Shown here: one piece after another, positions 55,059 through 64,000 of the stretch | Numbering within the stretch: position 1 is the stretch's first letter | Layout of the letters: every line of letters begins with the position of its first letter | Assembly (NCBI GenBank): GCA_027532905.1 | Contig: JAPZUA010000004.1 | Coordinates: 23,501-87,500 of the forward strand | Length of the DNA: 64,000 nucleotides | Reading direction: 5' to 3' | DNA from: Magnetospirillum sp. | GTDB lineage: Bacteria > Pseudomonadota > Alphaproteobacteria > CACIAM-22H2 | The notes under the pieces: generated by a model | Told to the model about the DNA's origin: nothing | What the model saw: only the letters and a program-made list of their open reading frames with translations | Database searches by the model: none | Translations under genes and position numbers: made by a program

Positions 55059-57615
55059 CTGGCACCATCGCCCTGCGCAGCAGCGGCTTGGCGATCTCGA
55101 GCACGACCAGAACCAACAGCCCAGCACCGACGGTCAGCAGAAGATCGTCGGCATGCAGCGGGCCGAAGCGGAACAGATCGCGCAGGGCCGGAATGGCCAG
55201 CGTGGCCCCCAGCATCAGAACGACGAAAGGCAGCACGATCGCAAGGGCGCGATTGGGCCGCCGGATCGCCTGCAAGAGCGAAGCGCTCGCCGAGCGGTTG
55301 ACGAGAATGAGTGCGACAATCACCGTGACCAGCGAGAAAAAGGCAAGGGCGCGCACCTCGTCGGCCGGCATGCCGCGCTTGAACGCGACGACGAAGATGG
55401 CCGCCACAAGCCCGAACGCGAAGACGCCCTGGAGCACGCTCCAGACCACCATCGCGCGCGAGAACAACGGCTCGACGGGATCTCGCGGCGGGCGGCGCAT
55501 CAAATCGTCCTCGGCCGTCTCGGCTTCGAACACGAGCGAGCAGACCGGGTCGATCACCATTTCCAGAAACGCGATATGCACCGGCCCCAAAAGGATCGGC
55601 AACCCGAAAAGCAGTGGCAGCAAAGCGAGACCCGCGATCGGCACATGCACTGCCAATATGAAACTCATCGCCTTGCGCAGATTGTCGTAGATGCGCCGAC
55701 CGAGTTTGACGGTCGCGACGATCGAGCCAAAATCGTCGTCGAGAAGCACGATCGACGACGCCTCGCGCGCAACGTCCGTGCCGCGCTTTCCCATCGCGAC
55801 GCCGATATTGGCAGCTTTGAGCGAGGGCGCATCGTTGACACCGTCGCCGGTCATCGCCACGACGTCGCCATTGGCCTGCAAAGCGCGCACGATGCGCAGC
55901 TTCTGCTCCGGCATCACGCGCGCAAAGACCGTGGCAGTTGCGACACGCTTAGCGAGGTCGGCGTCCGAAAGCGTTGCGAGCGCGTCGCCCGCGACGATAT
56001 CAGTACCCTCAAGCCCGGCGGCCCGCGCGATCGCAAGCGCGGTTGCCGGATAGTCGCCGGTGATCATCACCACGCGAATGCCGGCGGCCCGACATTCTTT
56101 GACCGCTGCGGGTACACTCGCGCGCAGCGGATCCGACAGGCCCAAAAGCCCGATAAAGACGAAGGCGAACCCCTCTTGCGTCTCCGGAAACGCGGCATCG
56201 GCGAATTCGGCCTGCGCCACGCCCAACACGCGCAGCCCCGCCGCTGCCATTTCCTCGACCGATTTTTCGAGACGCGCGCGCGCCTCGGCATCGAGACGGC
56301 AGAGGGCCGCGATCGCTTCCGGAGCTCCCTTTGCCGCAGCGACATACGGGGCAGAGGCATCTGTGCCGGGCCAGACATTCGTCATGGCCAAGCACTCGGA
56401 CCGCAGCGCATAGCTTTTCAGCGGTGCCGACACGGCCGCTGCGTCGGCAAGCGGTGCGACCAAGACGGCGTTGTCGGCAATGTCGAAAATCGCCTTTTCC
56501 ATCGGATCGAAGGGCTTGGGCGTGCTGGCGCGTGCGCCCACACGTACCAAATGCTGGAACGGCTCGCCGAGCGCTGCCGGCGTCGCAGCAAGTGTCGCGA
56601 CCGTCCCGTCGGCAAGCCGCAACTCGGCGATCGCCATGCGGTTCTCGGTCAACGTCCCGGTCTTGTCGGTGCACAGGACCGTCGCCGACCCGAGCGTTTC
56701 GATCGCACTTGCGCGCCGCGTGAGCACGCGCACTTGCGAGATGCGCCAGGCCCCCATCGCCATGAAAACGGCGAGCACGACCGGAAACTCCTCGGGCAGC
56801 ATCGACATGCCCACGGCAATGCCAGCCAAGACAGCATCGAGCCAGCCGCCACGCAGCGTGCCGTACAGCACGACCACGAGCACGCTTACGGCGGCACCGA
56901 CCAGCGCGAAGACGCGCACGAGCTTGCGCGTCTGGATCTGCAGATGCGGGGCTGCGGTTTCAAGCTCGCCCAGCGAACGTCCGATGCGGCCGATTTCGCT
57001 GCGCGGCCCCGTCGCCAGAACCTCGGCAAGGCCCAAGCCGCGAACGACGAGCGTGCCGGAATAGACGAACGGCAGATCGTCGCCGCCCGGTCGCTTCGGC
57101 GCATCCTGCGCCTGCACGGACGGAACTTTGCGCACGGGTACCGACTCGCCCGTGAGCAGCGACTCGTCCGTCTGCAAATCCTGCGCTTCGACGAGCCGCG
57201 CATCGGCGGGGATACGATCGCCTTCGGCAAGCACGACGAGATCGCCGCGCACGACTTCGCTGCCGGCGATGCGCTGGCGCGTGCCGTCGCGAAGCACGAG
57301 GGCACGCGGGCTTGTGAGATCGCGCAACGCTTCGAGCACGCGCTCGGTGCGCGCTTCCTGCACCACCGTGATGACCACGGACATGCCGGCGAAGACGAGC
57401 AGCAGGATCGCTTCCTGGACGTCGCCAAGCACCAGATAGACCACGCCGCCGCCGATAAGCAGGGCGAGCATCGGCTCGCGCACAACCTCGGATACGATGC
57501 GCAGCGCGGTTCGGCGGGCCGTCTGCGGCAGGGCATTGGGCCCGTCTGTTGCGAGCCTCTGCTGGGCTTCGGCGGCCGTAAGGCCGGTACGTTCGGCGGC
57601 AGATGCGGCAGCCAT
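55045..57615 (-). CDS. P-type cation-transporting ATPase (P2-like)
   Basis: An 856-aa pump from ATG 57615 (MAAASAAERTGLTAAEAQQRLATDGPNALP, a cation-ATPase N-domain start). The actuator motif is SLLTGESVPV. The phosphorylation site is CTDKTGTLT with Asp317. The hinge is VAMTGDGVNDAPSLKAANIGVAMGKRGTDVAREA, and MITGDYPATALAIARAAG is also present. The helix-4 ion-site motif is PEEFP at about 274-278, where SERCA-type pumps have PEGLP. Ten helices, with no heavy-metal-binding domain. Ca2+ or another divalent or monovalent cation is possible; specificity cannot be fixed. The long in-frame extension upstream is not conserved. Confidence 0.93.
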   Translation of the reverse strand: MAAASAAERTGLTAAEAQQRLATDGPNALPQTARRTALRIVSEVVREPMLALLIGGGVVYLVLGDVQEAILLLVFAGMSVVITVVQEARTERVLEALRDLTSPRALVLRDGTRQRIAGSEVVRGDLVVLAEGDRIPADARLVEAQDLQTDESLLTGESVPVRKVPSVQAQDAPKRPGGDDLPFVYSGTLVVRGLGLAEVLATGPRSEIGRIGRSLGELETAAPHLQIQTRKLVRVFALVGAAVSVLVVVLYGTLRGGWLDAVLAGIAVGMSMLPEEFPVVLAVFMAMGAWRISQVRVLTRRASAIETLGSATVLCTDKTGTLTENRMAIAELRLADGTVATLAATPAALGEPFQHLVRVGARASTPKPFDPMEKAIFDIADNAVLVAPLADAAAVSAPLKSYALRSECLAMTNVWPGTDASAPYVAAAKGAPEAIAALCRLDAEARARLEKSVEEMAAAGLRVLGVAQAEFADAAFPETQEGFAFVFIGLLGLSDPLRASVPAAVKECRAAGIRVVMITGDYPATALAIARAAGLEGTDIVAGDALATLSDADLAKRVATATVFARVMPEQKLRIVRALQANGDVVAMTGDGVNDAPSLKAANIGVAMGKRGTDVAREASSIVLLDDDFGSIVATVKLGRRIYDNLRKAMSFILAVHVPIAGLALLPLLFGLPILLGPVHIAFLEMVIDPVCSLVFEAETAEDDLMRRPPRDPVEPLFSRAMVVWSVLQGVFAFGLVAAIFVVAFKRGMPADEVRALAFFSLVTVIVALILVNRSASASLLQAIRRPNRALAIVLPFVVLMLGATLAIPALRDLFRFGPLHADDLLLTVGAGLLVLVVLEIAKPLLRRAMVPVRRA

Positions 57616-57681
57616 GGGCGGAATGTCCCTTCGAAATGTCGGCGCGAAGCGTGTGAAGCTTGCCGAATTCGCGAAGGCGGC

Positions 57682-57701
57682 GCATTGCTCTAGCGCAATG
57701 C
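57682..57701. repeat. Palindrome in the ATPase-ohr divergent region
   Basis: GCATTGC at 57682-57688 and GCAATGC at 57695-57701, a 7-bp inverted repeat with a 6-nt spacer. It lies upstream of the P-type ATPase gene and of the broken ohr. It could be an operator for either gene; no adjacent regulator gene was found. Confidence 0.35.
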
Positions 57702-57849
57702 AAGCGTGGGACACAATACGGATTGGACCAGCTGGGTAGATTCCGATCCTGCAATGCCGGGCGCCAACAATCATTCGCAGCCGACTTCAAACGGCAATAT
57801 CTATCCCGCAAGCTGATAGTGTCCTCAAATAAACTCCGGAGTAGCTTCA

Positions 57850-58271
57850 ATGAAAATTCTGTTCACGGCACAGGCGATCGCCGTTGGCGGCCGCAACGGC
57901 CATTCCGAAGCAGCCGACAAGAGCGGGTCGGTCGATCTGTCGATCCCGAAGGAAATGGTCGGCCCCGGCAAGCCGGGGACAACGACGCCCGAGCATCTTT
58001 TTGCGACTGGTTACGCGGCCTGCTTCGGCAGTACGCTTGACTATGTCGCGCGCGACAAAAAATAGACGTCGCCGGCACCGCCATCACCGCGAAGACCGGC
58101 ATCGGCCAGCGCGACGCCGGCGGCTTTGGCCTCGCCGTCTAACCCGAAGCCTATCTGCCAGGCCACGCCGAGACGGCGGCCAAGGCGCTTGCCGCCGGGG
58201 CACATACCATTTGCCCCTACTCGAACGCGATTCGGGGCAATGTCGACGTGACTCTGACCACGCGGGTTTAG
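57850..58271 (+). pseudogene. ohr: ohr (organic hydroperoxide resistance) pseudogene
   Basis: The first 71 codons read MKILFTAQAIAVGGRNGHSEAADKSGSVDL and PGKPGTTTPEHLFATGYAACFGSTLDYVARDKK, the N-terminal half of Ohr with the first active-site Cys (YAACFGS). The frame then hits TAG after an A6 run at about 58057-58062. A +1 shift restores the family sequence (IDVAGTAITAKTGIGQRDAGGFGLAV), which meets TAA at 58140-58142. Past it the same frame continues PEAYLPGHAE to ICPYSNAIRGNVDVTLTTRV, with the second catalytic Cys (CPYS). The gene thus has a frameshift and a nonsense codon. It normally detoxifies organic peroxides; a functional copy may exist elsewhere. Confidence 0.88.
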
Positions 58272-59956
58272 GCGGCCGCAACCTCGGTCAGGAAGGTATC
58301 GATCCGCTGGCGGAGTGCCACAGCCTCCTGCGTCAACTCGCCGGCGGCCGAACGCACCTCGTCGGCAATGCGGCCGCTCTTGTCGGCTGCGTCGTTAACC
58401 CCGGTTATGTTGACCGATACCTCGCGCGTTCCGTCCGAGGCCTGCAGAACGTTGCGCGAGATCTCCTGCGTCGCCGAAGTCTGCTCCTCGATCGCAGCTG
58501 CGATCGCCGTGGTGATCTGATCGATCTCCCGAATTGTGCCGCCGATCGAGCCGATTGCCGCCACCGCGGATGTCGTCTCTTCCTGAATCTCCGAGATCTG
58601 CTGGCCGATTTCATCGGTGGCTTTGGCTGTCTGGCTTGCCAAGTTCTTCACCTCGGAGGCCACAACAGCAAAGCCTTTGCCGGCGTCGCCCGCGCGGGCT
58701 GCCTCGATCGTTGCATTGAGCGCCAACAGGTTCGTCTGGCTCGCGATGTTGTTAATGAGCTGGACGACCGCGCCGATGCGCTGCGCCGCCTCGGCAAGGC
58801 CCTTTACCTTGGCATTCGTCTGCTCGGACTCTTCGACGGCTTTGCGGGCAATGCCCGACGACGAGGAGACTTGGCCTGAAATTTCGCGGATCGAGGCCGT
58901 CAGTTCCTCGGTCGCCGAAGCGACGGTCTGCACGTTCGCGGACGCCTCTTCGGCTGCTGCAGCGACGGCGACCGCTTTTTGGAGCGTGTCGCCAGCGGTC
59001 GAATTCATCACCTCGGCAGACCTATTGAGGCCTTCGACCGAAGTGCCGACGATGTTGAGCCTGCCGGAAACGTCGGCGCGGAACTGTTCGATCATAACCA
59101 TCAGTTTGTTCGTGCGCGCTTCGCGCTGGGCCACGTCGGCACGCTCTTTTTCTTGGGCCGCGCGTTGGTCGATCAAGCTTTGGCGGAAGACCGAAATGGT
59201 TCGGGCGATCATTCCCACCTCGTCTTTCCGTTCGATCCCTTCGGCGGACACATTCGTGTCGCCGGCTGCAAGCTTTTCGATCGTCGTGCCAAGTCGATTG
59301 ATAGGGCCCGCGATCGCCCGGCTGGCCGCGAACAAGGCAAAAGCAAGACCGATCGCAATCAAGGCGAGGGAACCGACGAGCAACTGGGCAAAGCGAGTTT
59401 GGTAAAAATCGGAAAGCTCTTGGTCGAGTTTCGCGATCAGGATCTGGTCGGCGCTCGCCACTTCTTCAATGAACTTGTTCAAGGCTTGGCGATTCGCCCG
59501 ATTCGCGTCGTTGTCACCAAAGACGCGCGCAGCGGCAGGGCTGACTTCGCGACCAAGGCGGGCGAGTTCCGTCCGTACATCGATAAACTTTTTTGTCTCC
59601 GCGAGCGCCTTTTCGAAAATGGCGCGCTGTTCCGGCTCGACGGATTGCCGCCATTTTTCCATTTCGGTTTCAAGCGATTTCAGCACTGCAGCAATGCCTT
59701 GTCCGAAGCGGGTCGCTTCCGCCGTGGTCTGCGACATATAGACGCCGCGCGACTCCATAACAGTGGCGTTAATGAGCCCGTTCACGCGTTCGGCACTCAA
59801 GGCACGGCGCGATGCCGCGACGGTCGCGTCGTTATAATCATTGTATTTGCGCATCGTATCGACGGCAAAGCCCGCGATGCCCAATGACACCAATGCGAGG
59901 AAGCTCGCTAGCAGTGAAATCTTTGCGCGGATGCGAAGGTTGTTGAACCAATCCAT
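58268..59956 (-). CDS. Methyl-accepting chemotaxis protein
   Basis: A 562-aa receptor. The first transmembrane helix is ISLLASFLALVSLGIAGFAV (about 13-32). A periplasmic four-helix-type sensor of about 155 residues follows, with a MESRGVYMS motif as in small-ligand 4HB domains. The second helix is LLVGSLALIAIGLAFALFAAS, then a HAMP domain (RAIAGPINRLGTTIEKLAAGDTNVS). The signalling domain has the hairpin tip INNIASQTNLLALNATIEAARAGDAGKGFAVVASEVKNLA. It forms part of the chemosensory array controlling the flagellar motor. No CheA/CheW is nearby, and there is no NWETF-like tail. The ligand is unknown. Its stop overlaps the end of the ohr pseudogene by 4 nt. Confidence 0.95.
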   Translation of the reverse strand: MDWFNNLRIRAKISLLASFLALVSLGIAGFAVDTMRKYNDYNDATVAASRRALSAERVNGLINATVMESRGVYMSQTTAEATRFGQGIAAVLKSLETEMEKWRQSVEPEQRAIFEKALAETKKFIDVRTELARLGREVSPAAARVFGDNDANRANRQALNKFIEEVASADQILIAKLDQELSDFYQTRFAQLLVGSLALIAIGLAFALFAASRAIAGPINRLGTTIEKLAAGDTNVSAEGIERKDEVGMIARTISVFRQSLIDQRAAQEKERADVAQREARTNKLMVMIEQFRADVSGRLNIVGTSVEGLNRSAEVMNSTAGDTLQKAVAVAAAAEEASANVQTVASATEELTASIREISGQVSSSSGIARKAVEESEQTNAKVKGLAEAAQRIGAVVQLINNIASQTNLLALNATIEAARAGDAGKGFAVVASEVKNLASQTAKATDEIGQQISEIQEETTSAVAAIGSIGGTIREIDQITTAIAAAIEEQTSATQEISRNVLQASDGTREVSVNITGVNDAADKSGRIADEVRSAAGELTQEAVALRQRIDTFLTEVAAA

Positions 59957-60092
59957 ATTTCCCTCGGAAATCTAATTGAAAAACGACCAGCCGAATGCGG
60001 CAGCGGCCCCAGGAAAAAGGGCTTCCTAGTATTTTGGTTATATCAAGGTAACTATTAAATCTTCATGAATCGGTTGATGAATTGTTGCGCAC

Positions 60093-60133
60093 AAAAAAAC
60101 CCGCCGATTCGCATTTGCGAGTCGGCGGGTTTG
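60093..60133 (-). terminator. Rho-independent terminator of the rRNA operon
   Basis: On the minus strand AACCCGCCGACTCGCA pairs with TGCGAATCGGCGGGTT (one mismatch) and is followed by a T-run (the A7 at 60093-60099 on the plus strand). It lies 6 nt downstream of tRNA-fMet and ends the rRNA-tRNA transcript. Confidence 0.88.
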
Positions 60134-60139
60134 ATGTGT

Positions 60140-60216
<77 letters not shown>

Positions 60217-60312
60217 CCAAGACGTTCGATGCTGCCCAAAAGACAACGCCCGCACGAAGCGGGCGTGTTGGACATGGATGGAAGAGAGATCGAAGCAACG
60301 TTCCGGTCGGAA

Positions 60313-60432
60313 GGCCCGGCGGCGACTTACTCTCCCGCGTCTTGAGACGCAGTACCATCAGCGCTGAGAGTTTTCACGGCCGAGTTCGGAATGGGATCGG
60401 GTGGAGCACCTCTCGCTAAGACCACCGGGCCG
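60313..60432 (-). rRNA. rrf: 5S ribosomal RNA
   Basis: On the minus strand it begins CGGCCCGGTGGTCTTAGCG and contains the conserved CACCCGATCCCATTCCGAAC loop and ACTGCGTCTCAAGACGCGGGAGAGTAAGTCG. It ends where the GGCCCGG terminal helix closes at 60313. About 120 nt; ends are accurate to a few bases. Confidence 0.95.
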
Positions 60433-60564
60433 TCCGACCGGAACGTTGCTTCGAGATATGTTGATCGTGTTTTTCGATCGAGATTTACGTGCCATCGAGA
60501 ATTCAAGCGAGCTTTCGAGTTCCCGAAGGGAAGCTCGACGCTGCGCGCGATATAACGACGACTA

Positions 60565-63316
<2,752 letters not shown>

Positions 63317-63836
63317 TCTTCGTCTTTGTCGACGCTGTCCGACTGTCTTGCGACGGCCGGTCAGAGTCAGTGTCGTCGTCAACCCTGGGTTCGTCTAGGC
63401 AACTTGCCCAGGGCGCTCAGTATCGCGCGCAGAGTCGAAATTCCCGGAATGGTTAGAACCGGAAACCCAACCCAACGCTCTTTTTGAATTCTCGATCAGA
63501 CACGTTAACTCGTTCGTCGCAAACGAACCTGCACACCGGCTCAAGGGCGAACCCTCTCACCGACGGGGTGGGAACCCCGTCATATTGCGCAGATACGATC
63601 TTGCGAACGTATCAACATATCTCTCTTCACCATGTCAAACAGCACCGGAGCGGCGAGCGAACTCGCCAACTCCTTAACCAGGTTACCCTGGATCTGGAAA
63701 CTTCCTGAAGATCCGCCGACGCGCTGCTGTGCAGCGCATCTCTTTTCACCAGCCCGGTTTTTGCCGGGGCGGCTTTCTAGGTCGAGCGGTCGGTCCTGTC
63801 AACCGATAACGCCTGCCATACTTCGTGTTTCGAAGA
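63317..63836 (-). other. tRNA-Ala to 23S spacer of the rRNA operon
   Basis: About 520 nt of transcribed spacer with no gene. It should hold the 5' strand of the 23S processing stem near 63317-63400. Small inverted repeats are present, such as CCCGTC/GACGGG-like pairs around 63560-63590 (ACGGGGTGGGAACCCCGTC). Nothing else is recognised. Confidence 0.6.
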
Positions 63837-63911
63837 TGGTGGAGGCGGACGGGATTGAACCGACGACCCCCTGCTTGCAAAGCAGGTGCTCTCCCACTGA
63901 GCTACGCCCCC
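63837..63911 (-). tRNA. tRNA-Ala(TGC)
   Basis: On the minus strand GGGGGCGTAGCTCAGTGGG opens the gene; the anticodon stem-loop is CTGCTTTGCAAGCAG with anticodon TGC; it ends CGCCTCC, A and an encoded CCA. 75 nt. Spacer tRNA of the rRNA operon, 25 nt downstream of tRNA-Ile. Confidence 0.96.
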
Positions 63912-63937
63912 GACCGGACTTTCGAACGGTGGAGAAA

Positions 63938-64000
63938 TGGTGGGCCCGGGAAGACTTGAACTTCCGACCTCACGCTTATCAAGCGCGCGCTCTAACCAAC
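63938..64000 (-). tRNA. tRNA-Ile(GAT), cut by the window end
   Basis: The 3' 63 nt are inside the window: D-arm GGTTAGAGCGC, anticodon stem-loop CGCTTGATAAGCG with anticodon GAT, T arm GTTCAAGTC, and CGGGCCC A CCA at the end. The first bases lie beyond position 64000. First spacer tRNA between 16S (outside) and 23S. Confidence 0.95.

Noticed and set aside
57682..57701. OhrR-type operator for ohr
   Set aside because: The palindrome does not resemble the TACAATT-AATTGTA type that I know for OhrR, and no ohrR gene is adjacent; it is kept only as an unassigned repeat.

Overview
The window comes from a high-GC alphaproteobacterium. I infer a Rhodospirillales-type organism from the gene families, the Ile-Ala tRNA spacer in the rRNA operon and an initiator tRNA after the 5S gene. 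No 16S sequence is inside the window, so the genus cannot be given. Coding density is high, and many neighbouring genes overlap by 4 nt, as in translationally coupled operons.

Layout. 1-2.0 kb: a thioredoxin/TPR chaperedoxin (5' cut by the window), a LON-domain protein, a Trm112-like protein and a DUF971 protein. 2.0-4.8 kb: a PepSY/response-regulator/histidine-kinase operon, divergent from a second PepSY gene, with a candidate direct-repeat operator between them. 4.9-6.9 kb: a cytochrome b561 gene split by a 1,497-bp IS200/IS605-type element that carries only tnpB. The empty site can be rebuilt to the base and shows a TTGAT motif next to the element. 7.4-13.4 kb: lepA, then a GntR regulator with a tctCBA tricarboxylate uptake operon.

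13.4-23.3 kb: a 9.8-kb genomic island in tRNA-Ser(GGA), bounded by 19-bp direct repeats. It holds a tyrosine integrase, a second integrase 3' remnant, a serine recombinase, a ParB-like protein, several unknown proteins (three with predicted membrane segments) and an iteron-like array of four 17-bp repeats at an exact 29-bp period. 23.6-28.2 kb: a scarred accessory zone with two IS3-family remnants, a second, compositionally different tctCBA operon and a mazF/pemK toxin pseudogene.

28.2-44.4 kb: ordinary chromosome, with a PAS protein, an FAD monooxygenase-like protein, an RraA-like protein, an orphan ABC substrate-binding protein, msrB, a vWA protein, a double cold-shock protein, an aminotransferase, an MFS transporter, a cupin, a GST, a K+/H+ antiporter-like protein, a methyltransferase-ispE pair, gmd-fcl for GDP-L-fucose and tRNA-Gln. 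44.5-60 kb: ppk2, a radical SAM gene coupled to a YnjBCD-type ABC transporter, an RND efflux pair with its TetR regulator and a perfect palindromic operator, a P-type cation ATPase, a broken ohr gene and a chemotaxis receptor. 60.1-64 kb: the distal part of an rRNA operon on the minus strand (tRNA-Ile, tRNA-Ala, 23S, 5S, tRNA-fMet, terminator).

Most notable are the TnpB insertion with its predictable guide and target, the tRNA-Ser island with its iteron array and unknown cargo, and the coupled radical SAM-YnjBCD operon.
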